Part shown: in pieces, positions 9,901-17,808 of the stretch
Layout: the number at the start of each line of letters is the position of its first letter
How positions within the stretch are numbered: the stretch's first letter is position 1
Notes under the pieces: model-generated
The model's database searches: none
Seen by the model: the letters and a program-made list of their open reading frames with translations, nothing else
What the model was told of the DNA's origin: nothing
Assembly: GCA_021807595.1 (NCBI GenBank)
Contig: JAKBCS010000014.1
Span: 1-55,644, forward strand
Direction: 5' to 3'
DNA length: 55,644 nt
DNA from: Planctomycetota bacterium
GTDB taxonomy: Bacteria; Planctomycetota; Planctomycetia; Gemmatales; Gemmataceae
Program-made: the position numbers and the translations under genes

Positions 9901-11023
9901 GCAGGGGACGCCCGAAGAAGTGGCGAAAGCCTACGGCACAAGCCATACCGCCGCCGCTCTCGTTCCCGTTCTGAAAGCCGGTCCTTACGTCGAACGGCCG
10001 CGCTTCGATCCGAATGCCGCCGATACGCCGCGCGCCGACGATGTGGAATTAGAGGAAGTCGGCAAGGATGCGGCCATGCCGTGGCAAGCGGACGGACGCC
10101 GTTGGCACACCGTCGAGCGCGTCACCACCGAGGGCAAACCGTGTCGCTGGGATGGCCGGATGCTCGATTGGATCGACGATCGCATTCACGAAATGGGAGA
10201 CTTTGGAGATACGGATTGGAACCAGCGTTCCGTCGTCGAAATCGCCGCTCCGATCAAGACGCAAGGTTGGTTTCTGCACGCCATGACCAGTCAAGAATGG
10301 CTTCTTCGACTGGTCTTCCGGGTCGAGAAGAATCGCTTCAAAGACGCCGACCTCATCCGCCGCCTCGGCATCCGTCCATTGAATGAGACGCCGGGATTGG
10401 AAGTCTACGGCAACGAACAGCGCGTGTGGACGACGGCACACAAAGGACCGTGGCAATCGGTGACGGTTCTCACCCATCGGCTCGGCGAAATTGAGACGCT
10501 GGCGTTCCGCGAATTTCTCAACGAAGCGGCCGCTTCTTTCCACAACAATTTGAAGAGGCTGCGCACCAAACCGGAAGACGTGATGCCGTGGAAGATCAAC
10601 GGCGAACGCTGGCACCTCGGCGACAAGGGTTTCCCGCCGGGAAAGAAAGTGCGCTGGGAGCGTTCGCTGCTGACGCGCCTGTTGCAAATCGTCCGCGAGA
10701 TCGAACCCGCTCTCGAGGTTCGTTGGGATGCGCGCGATGCCATCACGCTCCGCCTTCCGGAAGTAAGCCGCGCGTGGGCACAATGGCGTACCAAGAAGGC
10801 GAGTGCCTTGGAGTGTCATTTCCTGGGCCGACGCGGACAATTCAACCTCAGTCAAATCGAACATCTGGGTATCGAGCCTCGCATCGGCTCACAGCGCAAG
10901 GACGGCGATGTGTTGTCGTTGCACTTCCAAAAAGTGGATCAAGAACAAGCGAATCGGTTGCGAGACATCTTGGTCGAACATCTGCGCGGCTTTCGCGAGA
11001 CGTTTTTGAGACGGGCAAAGTAA
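3929..11023 (+). CDS. uvrA: tandem UvrA (two full excinuclease ABC A units in one polypeptide) with duplicated C-terminal module
   Basis: 2364 residues, about 2.5 times a normal UvrA (about 940-970). Unit A (residues about 1-985) and unit B (about 1010-2020) each contain two ABC ATPase halves. Walker A motifs GSGKSS occur near residues 37, 672, 1045 and 1717. Signatures [39 protein letters not shown] and [13 protein letters not shown] are present, with Walker B LDEP each time. Both pairs of CxxC...CxxC zinc modules are intact in each unit (for example CTHC/CVDC and CEAC/CPVC in A, CDRC/CPTC and CEAC/CDVC in B), so neither unit looks dead. UvrA acts as a dimer that finds DNA lesions and loads UvrB in nucleotide excision repair; this chain could supply both protomers. 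Residues about 2050-2364 form an unrecognised module with two related blocks, starting [11 protein letters not shown] (2050) and [11 protein letters not shown] (2219). Two short segments are palindromic DNA read in frame (see repeats). I recall UvrA fusions in other planctomycetes but did not check. Confidence 0.93.
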   Translation: MENSTIVIRGAREHNLRNINLDLPRNQLIVFTGVSGSGKSSLAFDTLYAEGQRRYVESLSSYARQFLGQLQKPDVDYLAGLSPAISIQQKAAGRNPRSTVGTITEIYDYLRVLFARIGLGHCPECGRPITAQTREQISSRILALPEGSRFVVLAPVVRGQKGEYKDLFADMLKRGFVRARVDGQVVRLTDDLKLDRRIKHNIEIVVDRLKNEAGVRSRLAEAVEQALALAEGALIVSVEEANGDRRPPAEAKRGAEASRSPRNDDILFSAHYACTHCNRSYEPPSPQLFSFNSPHGMCVDCDGLGTRFTFDPALLVPDPSLSFFNGAIPLVGKLRGMGRWRRHTYEGVAQSLGIDLKTPWERLPREQRDQLLYGSGDKHIAYEWKQRGGSVWKHGGKWEGIVPQLLSGFKKTAAGPRRMQLEKYMRVVRCSTCGGQRLNAQARAVRVGGKTLAEVCALPVGSLAAWLEADKGDLEKSLAPIQRVIAEEILKELRGRVGFLLNVGLHYLTLDRAAPTLSGGEAQRIRLAGQIGCGLVGVLYILDEPSIGLHPRDNERLLDSLLHLRDMGNTVVVVEHDEDTMRAADHLVDFGPGPGVRGGEVVAAGTYAEVVANPASLTGQYLSGLKQIVVPARRRRPTNKKLSIVGARHHNLKNITVEIPLGLFVCVTGVSGSGKSSLVNDILKQGLRQRYQPGARATGNGDEDESSENGKPIGEHDRITGADGIDKIIDIDQTPIGRTPRSNPATYIKVFDEIRSLFAEMPEAKVRGYQPGRFSFNKPGGRCEACEGNGSNRLEMDFIADVWMTCPVCEGRRFNRETLQVRFKAKSIRDVLEMDVQEALDHFQNVPKIRGMLQTLHNVGLDYIKLGQAAPTLSGGEAQRVKLARELCHRATGRTLYILDEPTTGLHFDDIQKLLQVLHGFVESGNTVVVIEHNLDVVKTADWILDLGPDGGGGGGEIVVVGTPEDVAACEESYTGMALRPVLGLDRKTRTQRDEASKQQKKSVPRFDASSRANLVVEGAQQHNLRNLTVSLPREKMSVCCGPSGSGKSSLALDTIYAEGQRRYIESLSAYARQFLGQMQKPKVEHVSGLSPAISIEQKSTIRSPRSTVGTVTEVYDYLRVLYARLGQPYCPACQIPIGTQTSDEIIERILSLPEGSKLYLMAPLERRGQEKYDALFDEIRRSGFVRMRVDKRSYNIDDPPQIDHRRKHLVEVVVDRVVVRSNQRTRIADAVEACLDLGRGVLHIASVEDGRPEPDWRVERYSQHFACDRCGRSFEPLNPHHFSFNSPLGWCPTCEGLGLQQGASPALLIRDPRRSLRDGALAAWPDLNENRSFLLFAEALARHEGLSLDTPFEELTTPQQHSILHGTGETWISLEDEANRPSKLPSTNHLGANAAGSPGLRFQYKGLFPAIDEAARVSPAYRQRLDHLVTEVACSTCRGSRLRDDAAACRLPFGNDRPALTIGGLSALPLGETLQLFKSMNVTKAQQQVAGELLREVRNRLQFLVDVGLDYLSLSRPAPTLSGGESQRIRLASQIGSGLTGVLYVLDEPTIGLHPRDNHRLLGALQHLRDLGNTLVVVEHDREVIAAADYLLDFGPGAGDRGGDITARGSVKQVLRSKESLTGQYLSGKKSIPVPSNRRIQLAAENAEKKTIKKKNKTIAQSEYCLNSPPSFSARSASSAVNPLRWLTVKGARQNNLQNIDVAFPLGAFAAVTGVSGSGKSSLVNEILYQTLARRLHRARTPATAHDDILGIEHIDKVINVDPDPIGNTPSSNPATYTGVFDLIRQLFAQLPESKVRGYRPQRFSFNKPGGRCEACEGDGQKKIEMHFLPDVWVECDVCHGQRYNPETLAVRYKEHSIADVLSMRVHEALELFCNLPKIRRVLQTLADVGLDYLSLGQAAPTLSGGESQRVKLASELARPSTGRTLYILDEPTTGLHFDDVHKLLEVLNRLVDLGNTVIVVEHNLDVIKTADWVIDLGLEAGPAGGRIVAQGTPEEVAKAYGTSHTAAALVPVLKAGPYVERPRFDPNAADTPRADDVELEEVGKDAAMPWQADGRRWHTVERVTTEGKPCRWDGRMLDWIDDRIHEMGDFGDTDWNQRSVVEIAAPIKTQGWFLHAMTSQEWLLRLVFRVEKNRFKDADLIRRLGIRPLNETPGLEVYGNEQRVWTTAHKGPWQSVTVLTHRLGEIETLAFREFLNEAAASFHNNLKRLRTKPEDVMPWKINGERWHLGDKGFPPGKKVRWERSLLTRLLQIVREIEPALEVRWDARDAITLRLPEVSRAWAQWRTKKASALECHFLGRRGQFNLSQIEHLGIEPRIGSQRKDGDVLSLHFQKVDQEQANRLRDILVEHLRGFRETFLRRAK
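4648..4710. repeat. nested palindrome inserted in frame in UvrA unit A
   Basis: Outer arms GGCGAACGGG (4648-4657) and CCCGTTCGCC (4701-4710) are exact inverse complements. Inside them CGGCCCCC (4664-4671) pairs with GGGGGCCG (4687-4694). The 63 bases are 21 codons and keep the frame. They encode a low-complexity Ala/Arg/Pro stretch just before the first zinc module, where ordinary UvrA proteins have only a short loop. It looks like a REP/MITE-type element domesticated in a permissive loop. Confidence 0.7.
8863..8970. repeat. inverted repeat in the inter-domain linker of UvrA unit B
   Basis: GGAGAACGCAGAG (8863-8875) is nearly the inverse complement of CTCTGCGTCCTCTGC (8956-8970), 11 of 12 bases matching over the core. 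The intervening bases encode a Lys-rich then Ser/Ala-rich linker between the two ATPase halves of unit B. Short CTCTGCGT-type repeats are, from memory, dispersed in several bacterial genomes. The reading frame is preserved through the element. Confidence 0.55.
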
Positions 11024-11033
11024 GCCGTTACTC

Positions 11034-12236
11034 CTATCCCAAGAAGTAGCGCATTAACTCGTGCCCCTTCTCGAATATCAAATCGCTTTTTTCTCCCACA
11101 ATTTCGTCGTAAGACGATTGTCCCTTGCTCGCGATGCCGGTACCGGCGACGGCGAATGGGACCATGCCGTAGGCGTGGGCGCGCGTTCGCAGCGTGGTAC
11201 GGTGATCCGGCGAGACGAGAATGCGAAAGGGTCCGCGATCGTGCAGTGCCTTCCACAGGGGGCCGACAATGTGTCGGTCGATGCGCTCCAGTGCTTTGAC
11301 CTTCTCCCCGGCTTTGCCTTCATGGGAAGCCTCGTCCGGTGCTTCGACGTGAACGCAGACCAAATCGTAATGTAGTAGCGCGGCGACGGCGGCTCGGCCC
11401 TTGGCGGCATAGTCGGTGTCGAGGTAGCCGGTCGCTCCCGGTACGTCGATGCGCTGCCAACCGAGCAACACACCGACGCCACGCACCAGATCGACGGCGC
11501 TGATGATCGCGCCTCGCTTGCCGTACACCTCGGCAAACGGCTTCAGCGACGGTGCCCTACCCTGACCCCAGAGCCAAATCTGCGTGGCGTCGCGCTGTTT
11601 GGCGTCGCGCCGCTTCCGATTCACCGGATGATCGGTGAAGATCGCTCGGCTGCGTTCCATCAAGCTCCGCAACAGATCGCTACCCGGTCCTTGGGGCAAA
11701 TGATCGGCGATGGGGCGATCCGGCACATCGTGCGGCGGTTGCGTTTTCGTCTGGTCCGAGAAGGGTGCCGAGGTGCCGGGGATGGGGCGGTAGACGAGAA
11801 TGTTGCGATAGCTGACGCCGGGATGGAATTCGAGTTGGGCGTCACCGAGCGCCGCTTGCAGCGCTTCAATCAGCGGTCGTCCATCTTCGCTGGTAATGTG
11901 TCCGGCGGTGAAATCGCGCATGCACTCGTTTTCGACGTGAACGAGATTGCACCGGATGGCCCAATCGTTGGGGCCGAGAGGAATACCCATCGCCGCCGTC
12001 TCCAAAGGCGCGCGGCCGGTATAGACGACGAGCGGATCGTAGCCGAACAAGCTCAACGTCGCCACGTCGCTGGCCGGCGTAAGGGGAATGGGCACATTGT
12101 CGGCGCGCCCAACTGCGCCGAGCTGGGCGATGCGATCCATGTTTGGCAAGTCCGCCGCTTGCAACGGAGTTTTTCCGCCGAGCGAATCTTGCCCTTCGTC
12201 CGCGCAGCCGTCCGGGATAACGATGACGTATTTCAT
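11034..12236 (-). CDS. apgM: 2,3-bisphosphoglycerate-independent phosphoglycerate mutase, archaeal (ApgM) type
   Basis: 400 residues from the ATG at 12236; the upstream 33 in-frame codons are not family-like. The start MKYVIVIPDGCADE carries the first metal-binding Asp (D9). TPASDVATLSLFGYDP holds the probable nucleophilic Ser (S56), followed by the characteristic GRAPLETAAMGI segment. The C-terminal metal site is seen in EAPDEASHEGK and VSPDHRTTLRTRAH. The enzyme interconverts 3- and 2-phosphoglycerate in glycolysis and gluconeogenesis using two metal ions, in the alkaline-phosphatase superfamily. The family is shared by archaea and many bacteria, including planctomycetes. The gene stops 10 bases from the convergent uvrA stop and lies 99 bases downstream of the frameshifted membrane-protein gene. 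No strong ribosome site is visible, so the start is chosen by protein alignment from memory. Confidence 0.88.
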   Translation of the reverse strand: MKYVIVIPDGCADEGQDSLGGKTPLQAADLPNMDRIAQLGAVGRADNVPIPLTPASDVATLSLFGYDPLVVYTGRAPLETAAMGIPLGPNDWAIRCNLVHVENECMRDFTAGHITSEDGRPLIEALQAALGDAQLEFHPGVSYRNILVYRPIPGTSAPFSDQTKTQPPHDVPDRPIADHLPQGPGSDLLRSLMERSRAIFTDHPVNRKRRDAKQRDATQIWLWGQGRAPSLKPFAEVYGKRGAIISAVDLVRGVGVLLGWQRIDVPGATGYLDTDYAAKGRAAVAALLHYDLVCVHVEAPDEASHEGKAGEKVKALERIDRHIVGPLWKALHDRGPFRILVSPDHRTTLRTRAHAYGMVPFAVAGTGIASKGQSSYDEIVGEKSDLIFEKGHELMRYFLG

Positions 12237-12335
12237 GCGTGCTGTCGATTCAATCGGAAACGAGGATCTCCCCACGCTGTTGTACGGGCAACGCCGTTCC
12301 CGTCCACGGACTTCTGCGCAGAGCGCGAGAGCCAT

Positions 12336-13903
12336 TCATTCTTGCTGGAAACTCCTCACGGCGATCGACGGTCGATTCTCGAAACAATTCCTGGCCTCCG
12401 GGCCGGCATGGATCGAAAGCATTCGGATGCGAGGCAGGGGTTTGCCGAGGAAATAGCTCTCCAGATCATCGTGGTTTCGCAACAGTGGATCGACGAGAAA
12501 ACTCGTCTCGGCCATACTCGGGATAAGACGGAAGGAGTGCTTCTCTCCGTCCGTGGTGGTTACGTTGAGGGACAGATGAGCCGAGCGGAACAGTGCCTTC
12601 GTGAGTCGCCCGCGAAAGGTGTCGGTCACATGAATGGACAGGAGCTTGGCGGACGCTCCGAACTCGTCCAATCGGATCACTTCGTCGAAAGTGATGTCTT
12701 TTTGTAGCAACAAGGGCGGGTCGGCGGCCCTCGGCGGTTTGTCGTCCCGGCGTTCGAGTAGAAGTAGCCCTTTCTCCCGTGCGACAAATCGATAACGGCG
12801 GAGAATTTCGAGAAGCGCTGCGCAGTCTTCCATCGCCGGAAAGCGGTTGTCGATAGGCTCGAGTCGGCAGAGAACGAAGTCAGGAGCGCGTTCGCCTCGG
12901 TAATAGTCGGCGTTGACCTCCATCGAGTCAGGGGTATAGGCGGAGTAGCTTTGAAAGATCGGGCGCGGATGGTAGTTCAAATGGTTGAGAAAGAGAACGC
13001 CCTGCGAATAGGTCAAAAGATCCACGGGTCGATCGCCCACAATGCTGCAAATCTTTGGCAGCGCCCATTCGTCGGCCAATACCTTTTGTTCAACCTCAAG
13101 GAGACGGGCGAGCCGAGTCGGTGCCAGGGCGAAGATGCCGTTGGTCAGTAGACGGCCCGCCCAAGGGACGGGTAGAGGTATGCCTCGGCCCAAGATTCCG
13201 AGGACGATTGTTGATGCCAACAAAAGGACGCGGATCGGCCTCGTCCTCGGGCCGCCTAGAAGTCCATCCGCCGCAAACGGAACGACGACCATGAACCCGA
13301 AAAAAAAGTTTGTGTGAAAGTCTTGACGAATGAATCCATGTTTCCAGACCATGAACGCGCCGGCGCACAACAAAGCGATGCCCAGGAGATTCTCGCGGCG
13401 GCGCAGCACTGAAATGGAGCGTACCGTGGCGAGCAGCAGAAAGCAGAGTCCGGCCGCCAGCCCGCGTCGCGCAGCGGCAACAACCCCATGAGGATGAGGC
13501 AGAAGAGATACAGCGTGTCCACGGAGCCGGCCAGAAAGTAGAGTACCAATCCGAGGAACGTCGCGCGCATCCAACCGGCGCACAGCAGCCTGGCCCAGCG
13601 CAGCAGAATCCATGTCAACGCGAATTTGACGGCCAACTCCCAGGCATACTTCCACCAAAAGAGATCGGTGTCATACACAATGTTGACGAAATAGCCCAGC
13701 GGGCCATAGGTCCAAACGTAATCGACGCCGCACTGGAATCGGTGGGTGAGGAAGTATCCCAGACAGCGTTGCCAAGACGTGTCATTCCCCACACTGGCGA
13801 TGTTATGCGGTAGATCGAGCAAGCTGATCCACAGTAGAAGGAAAAACGACAGACGCAGCGAGAGCGACTTTCCTCCTTCGTCCTCGGAACGAACGGCACT
13901 CAT
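12336..13903 (-). pseudogene. polytopic membrane protein disrupted by a single frameshift
   Basis: Two overlapping reverse-strand frames make one protein. The N-terminal part (from ATG at 13903, or GTG at 13918) reads through hydrophobic helices to LILMGLLPLRDAGW. The same protein then continues one frame over as AGLCFLLLATVRSISVL and onward to the stop at 12336. The switch falls in the GC run near 13450-13466; adding one base there gives a continuous 522-residue chain. It has about ten hydrophobic segments in the first 300 residues and a soluble C-terminal part (DYYRGERAPDFVLCRLEPID onward), like GT-C-type or O-antigen-ligase-type membrane proteins. No specific family is recognised. It may be a true pseudogene, but a sequencing or assembly slip is equally possible because both halves show no other decay. 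Confidence 0.7.
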
Positions 13904-14209
13904 GTTCTCGCAGTTCACTCCTGGGTAGAAAGTGTCATCCTATCGCTTTTTTTTACCATCACCCCACCCTCCGGCAACCGATTCGTGGTCGAGGATCCTA
14001 TAAACGAGTAACGCCGGTCGGCGAGTAGCGTGGGGCCGCCCTTGACGAATACGAGAATGCGACAATAATCCAGGGTGGATTTGATGCGCAGGCTTCGTGG
14101 AGAGTGCGGACTCCGAGAGCCGCCCACCTTTGTTATTCGTCTGGGTTTGTTGCGGTTCATCACATGGTTGTGCCGACAAATAGTAAATCCAACGCGGAGA
14201 ATCGCTCAG
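13904..14209. other. divergent intergenic region
   Basis: About 306 bases between a leftward and a rightward membrane-protein gene. Short reverse-strand frames exist here but look random in composition and lack ribosome sites. CGGAGA at about 14195 serves the next gene. No further element is recognised. Confidence 0.5.
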
Positions 14210-15658
14210 ATGCGCCTTCAACCCTCCTTGTTGTGGACGTGGAGCAGCACCCTTGACCGCCTCCCTTATTTGGTGATCGGCGCGGTCTTGTTCCTGGTGA
14301 AGTTCGCTCTCGACTGGACAATAGCCCGTCAGTTCTTCGGACAGTCCTGGTCTCCGTTCAATTATGTCCTTTGGCCAAATGAGCGCGTCTTGCATGTATT
14401 CGAGTTGGGCGATTCAGATCGGGGATTTTCCCTGACAATGCTGCTGTCGTCCTTGCCGTTCATCTGGACGGGAGTAATCCTCACGTTCCACCGTCTGCGG
14501 GCCACGGGATTGCCCTTGAGCCTCATCCTCCTGTTCTTCGTCCCCGTGGTGAATCTGCTGTTATTCTTGGTCCTCGTATTGCTACCGACACGCGAGGTAC
14601 TCGCCGCAGTGGCCGTTCCGCGGTGGCGAGGTCAGCACGTCGAATCTTTGCGGACGGTCCACCGGAGCGTTGTGCGCGAAAGCTACTGGCGCAGTGGACT
14701 ACTGGCGCTGGCGATCGCCGTCCCACTGGAAGTGTCGGCAGTTGTATTGAGTGCGCAGGTGTTACAGAGTTATGGCTTCAGCTTGTTCGTAGGCGCACCT
14801 TTCACGCTCGGCATGATCTCGGTGTTATTGTTCGGCTTCTCGCGCCCCCAACCGTTGGGAGCGTGTCTGACCGTGGCCCTTTCCGCGGCGACGTTGGTGG
14901 GAGTGATGATCCTCGCCATCGCCTTGGAGGGAATCATCTGTCTGCTGATGGCGGCTCCCATCGCCTATTTTCTCGCCGTTCTGGGAGCCTTGGTCGGGTA
15001 CGCCATCCAGGCACGCCCTTGGCTCAACGAGCGGACGGCCGCGCTCGTGCTGGCGATGATGGTCTCGATGCCGGCGTTGATGGCGGCCGAATCCACGAAC
15101 GAACCGGAACCGGGTTTGCGAGTCGTGAAAACCGAGGTGGAAATCGACGCGCCTCCGGACCAAGTCTGGCCGCACGTCCTCGCCTTCCCCCCTTTGGCGG
15201 AGCCGGACGATTGGGCCTTCCACACCGGCATTGCCTATCCACAGCGTGCCGAGATTCACGGCACGGGAGTCGGCGCGATCCGCTACTGTGTCTTCTCGAC
15301 TGGAACTTTCGTCGAGCCAATCGACGTCTGGGATCCCCCGTCTCGGCTCCACTTTCGGGTTACTGAACAGCCGGAGCCGATGCGCGAGTGGAGTCCCTAT
15401 CACATCCACCCCGCCCACTTGGATCATTACCTTGTAAGCAAACGGGGCGAATTTCTTCTACAGCGCTTGCCCAATGGCCGCACGCGCCTCGTCGGCACTA
15501 CCTGGTACAGCAACCGCATGTGGCCAGCCCCCTATTGGGGTTTGTGGTCCGACTCGATCATCCACCGCATTCATGGCCGCGTGTTAAATCACGTCAAGCG
15601 ATTGACTGAGGAATCGTCCCGTCGAAGCAGTGCCGTACGCCCTAGCAGTGAGAACTAA
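14210..15658 (+). CDS. multi-span membrane protein with C-terminal SRPBCC (START-like) domain
   Basis: 482 residues from the ATG at 14210, chosen because CGGAGA lies about 10 bases upstream and the earlier in-frame extension is Arg-rich and not membrane-like. Residues about 15-325 hold eight or so hydrophobic helices. The first part (FFGQSWSPFNYVLWPNERV and the following paired helices) resembles DUF805-type small inner-membrane proteins. From about residue 335 a soluble domain begins (VKTEVEIDAPPDQVWPHVLAF), the usual opening of SRPBCC ligand-binding folds, and it runs to near the C-terminus. Fusion of a membrane domain to SRPBCC suggests handling of a hydrophobic ligand or a membrane sensor role, but no function is established. 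It is followed by the tRNA-Gln unit with its own promoter. Confidence 0.72.
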   Translation: MRLQPSLLWTWSSTLDRLPYLVIGAVLFLVKFALDWTIARQFFGQSWSPFNYVLWPNERVLHVFELGDSDRGFSLTMLLSSLPFIWTGVILTFHRLRATGLPLSLILLFFVPVVNLLLFLVLVLLPTREVLAAVAVPRWRGQHVESLRTVHRSVVRESYWRSGLLALAIAVPLEVSAVVLSAQVLQSYGFSLFVGAPFTLGMISVLLFGFSRPQPLGACLTVALSAATLVGVMILAIALEGIICLLMAAPIAYFLAVLGALVGYAIQARPWLNERTAALVLAMMVSMPALMAAESTNEPEPGLRVVKTEVEIDAPPDQVWPHVLAFPPLAEPDDWAFHTGIAYPQRAEIHGTGVGAIRYCVFSTGTFVEPIDVWDPPSRLHFRVTEQPEPMREWSPYHIHPAHLDHYLVSKRGEFLLQRLPNGRTRLVGTTWYSNRMWPAPYWGLWSDSIIHRIHGRVLNHVKRLTEESSRRSSAVRPSSEN

Positions 15659-15756
15659 ATCCTTGGCAACGCCGCCGAGATTCGCTGGGAAACGAAATAC
15701 GGACTAATGGATATTTCTATCGCGTCCCGACGTCCCACGCTACCCAGAGAGAAACA

Positions 15757-15785
15757 TTGACTCTTGAGCAGGAAACTCATAAACT
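15757..15785 (+). promoter_or_regulatory. putative promoter of the tRNA-Gln gene
   Basis: TTGACT (15757-15762), a 17-base spacer and TAAACT (15780-15785) sit about 30 bases before the mature tRNA start. This is a good -35 and a moderate -10, at the distance expected for a stable-RNA promoter with a short 5' leader. Confidence 0.6.
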
Positions 15786-15815
15786 GACTACTACAAAAGA
15801 AGCCAACATCGCTCT

Positions 15816-15886
15816 TGGGGATTGGTGTAACGGTAGCACGACTGACTCTGGATCAGTTAGTCTAGGTTCAAATCCTAGATCCCCAG
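15816..15886 (+). tRNA. trnQ: tRNA-Gln (anticodon CTG)
   Basis: The acceptor arms TGGGGAT (15816-15822) and ATCCCCA (15879-15885) pair fully, with discriminator G. The anticodon arm is ACTGA, loop CTCTGGA, TCAGT, giving anticodon CTG, which reads CAG. The T arm CTAGG, loop TTCAAAT, CCTAG is perfect. The D arm contains the usual GGTAGCAC-type sequence. The 5' U-A pair with a weak end and the G discriminator are typical of bacterial glutamine tRNAs. CCA is not encoded; the following bases are CTA. It has its own promoter upstream and a strong terminator 10 bases downstream, so it is a single-gene transcription unit. Confidence 0.95.
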
Positions 15887-15893
15887 CTAACTC

Positions 15894-15935
15894 AAAGGCC
15901 GCTGTAGCAAGCAGTTACAGCGGCCTTCGTTTTTT
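15894..15935 (+). terminator. rho-independent terminator of tRNA-Gln
   Basis: The stem GGCCGCTGTA / TACAGCGGCC (15897-15925) has a 9-base loop. It is preceded by AAA and followed by TTCGTTTTTT, a classic intrinsic terminator directly after the tRNA. Confidence 0.9.
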
Positions 15936-15971
15936 GCTATGGCTGACTAAGCTCCACTTGTGCCCATTTAT

Positions 15972-16236
15972 TCAAGGTTGTGCCGCCGGAGTCGAGCCGG
16001 CGAGCAGCAACTCTTGAAAGGGACGCTTGAGTTTTGAAAAGGCCGGGCTACGACCGAGAATTGCAAAAGCCCATTCCACCCATAGCCACCGGCGAACCGC
16101 CATCAGGGCGTCCCAGAATGTTACGTCTTGCTTGCCCAGCCAAGACACCGCCCACACGACGACGAACCGGCAACTGCACATACAACGCGGCTACCACCGT
16201 TAACAACCCGAACAGACGCGGTGCCACACGCAACAC
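15972..16236 (-). pseudogene. transposase C-terminal remnant, frame-broken
   Basis: On the reverse strand one frame reads RLFGLLTVVAALYVQLP (upstream part) and a second frame continues as DVTFWDALMAVRRWLW, EWAFA, FSKLKRPFQELLLAG and stops at 15972. The combination of RLFGL, then TFsDAL-RRWLW-EW-F and a final KL-P-ELLL is, from memory, the C-terminus of transposases common in planctomycete genomes. A shift is needed between the two parts and no intact upstream catalytic domain is present. The fragment therefore seems to be the decayed end of an insertion element lying directly after the tRNA terminator. No terminal inverted repeat or target duplication was identified. The family assignment is tentative. 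Confidence 0.45.
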
Positions 16237-16595
16237 CGTCCGTTCCGTTCAACCCCGTGTCGATCGACTTCTGACAGAGTTCGACAAGTGCGTCCAGACG
16301 ATCCCCCCGGTGGGGATGCCGCTCGTGCTGCGCACTTGCCAACATTTTAGAGGAGAAGTTCGAGGCAAAACTGGCCGATTTTCGCCAGCGTCCAAATTGT
16401 GTAATCGGTTGTCTTGAATTGAGACATCGAGGGGTTGGAGTTGGCGAATGAAAGTAAACATCCCTCCAAAAGCTCGAAGGGTTCAAAAGTCAGTCATCGA
16501 GAGGTCGCTTGAGCGTGCGCGTCGTCTCCGATAGGATAACTTTCACTGCGGCATAGTTCTCCTTTAGCGTTTTCCCCACCTGGTTGGAACCGACG
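16237..16595. other. non-coding stretch between transposase remnant and tatC
   Basis: About 360 bases. Reverse-strand frames here may include further decayed transposase sequence but cannot be recognised. The last 60 bases presumably contain the tatC leader; no clear promoter was identified. Confidence 0.4.
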
Positions 16596-17768
16596 ATGAG
16601 CAGTAACGGCACGCCTCGCGATCCCGACGATTTCTTCTCCGAAACACGCATGACCTTCGGCGATCATCTGGAAGATCTTCGTCTGCATCTGTGGCGCGCT
16701 GTCGCTGGGTTTGGCGTCGCCGTCTTCTTCAGCTTCTTCATCGGTCGGGCGGCGGTCAACTTTATCACCGCGCCGGTTAAGCAACAGCTGCGCGAGTTTT
16801 ACCGGCATCGCGTCGAGAACACGATGAAGGAATCGGGAGAAGATCCCGTCTTGCAACGAGCCAATCAACCGACCGCCTTCGCGGGACTGTATTTTCGCCG
16901 CGATCAGTTGGAGGCTGTCTTGAAGGGTGAGCCTGTCGAAAAAATCAATGCGTTCAAACGTCCCGTATGGAAAACAGACGGCGAGAACGGGAAGAAGGCC
17001 TCGTGGTTCGAAGACCTGATCGGTCACTCCGGTGGACCCGAAAAGAAAGAGGACGAAGAAGAGGTCACCCTCGACGATGTCGTTCGCATTTGGGCTTCGC
17101 ACGGCGAGCCGCTCACCGAAACCGCGGCGAATCAAGAAGCGCTTCGCATCGTCGGCGATCTCGACACTATGGCGACGCTGAACGTGCAGGAAGCGTTCAT
17201 GGTATGGTTCAAGGTCTGCCTCGTGTGCGGCTTCATCCTCGGCAGTCCGTGGATTTTCTGGCAAGTCTGGATGTTCGTCGCCGCCGGTCTGTATCCAAAC
17301 GAAAAACGTCTCGTCCACGTCTATCTGCCGGTCAGTCTCGGTCTTTTTCTCCTCGGCGCGGCGGTGTGCGAGTTTTTGGTCATACCGCGGGCCATTGAGG
17401 CGTTGTTGTGGTTCAACGAATGGCTCGGACTGAAGCCGGATCTGCGTTTGAACGAATGGCTCGGCTTCGCCATTTACATGCCGTTGATCTTCGGGCTGTC
17501 GTTTCAGACGCCGTTGGTCATGTTGTTCACCGCGCGCTTGGGCATTTTCGATGCCAATTCGTTCCGCAACAAACGCCGCTATGCCTGGATGGTTATGGCC
17601 CTGTTTGCCGCCCTCATCACGCCCTCGACCGACGCCATGAGCATGTTGTTTTTATGGGTTCCCATGAGTCTTCTGTTCGAGCTGGGCATCGTACTCATCC
17701 GAATGTCGCCGAACGAACCGGAGATAGGCGAGGATGTTCCAGACTCGTCGGAGATGATCGAGGTTTGA
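16596..17768 (+). CDS. tatC: Sec-independent protein translocase TatC
   Basis: 390 residues from the ATG at 16596; an in-frame TTG at 16584 is less likely. The diagnostic N-terminal motif FGDHLEDLRLHLWRA precedes the first membrane helix. Later helices show GSPWIFWQVWMFVAAGLYPNE, the conserved TatC core, and ALITPSTDAMSMLFLW near the end. TatC is the receptor for twin-arginine signal peptides of folded proteins; DUF1501 proteins such as the one at 38822-40141 are likely clients. Ordinary TatC has about 250 residues. The extra length lies mostly in the first periplasmic loop, roughly residues 55-200, which is charged and rich in Glu/Lys (for example KKEDEEEVTLDD). No tatA or tatB is adjacent in the window. 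Confidence 0.93.
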   Translation: MSSNGTPRDPDDFFSETRMTFGDHLEDLRLHLWRAVAGFGVAVFFSFFIGRAAVNFITAPVKQQLREFYRHRVENTMKESGEDPVLQRANQPTAFAGLYFRRDQLEAVLKGEPVEKINAFKRPVWKTDGENGKKASWFEDLIGHSGGPEKKEDEEEVTLDDVVRIWASHGEPLTETAANQEALRIVGDLDTMATLNVQEAFMVWFKVCLVCGFILGSPWIFWQVWMFVAAGLYPNEKRLVHVYLPVSLGLFLLGAAVCEFLVIPRAIEALLWFNEWLGLKPDLRLNEWLGFAIYMPLIFGLSFQTPLVMLFTARLGIFDANSFRNKRRYAWMVMALFAALITPSTDAMSMLFLWVPMSLLFELGIVLIRMSPNEPEIGEDVPDSSEMIEV

Positions 17769-17808
17769 GGATTTCGACTTTCGAGGGAGGAAATGGGGAT
17801 GCCCGCTT

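Noticed and set aside
13940-14395. 151-codon reverse-strand frame between two membrane-protein genes
   Set aside because: It has no ribosome site and overlaps the start of the rightward gene; composition is not protein-like.
15757-16017. 86-codon forward frame over the tRNA-Gln region
   Set aside because: It runs through the tRNA and its terminator; the RNA gene explains the sequence better.
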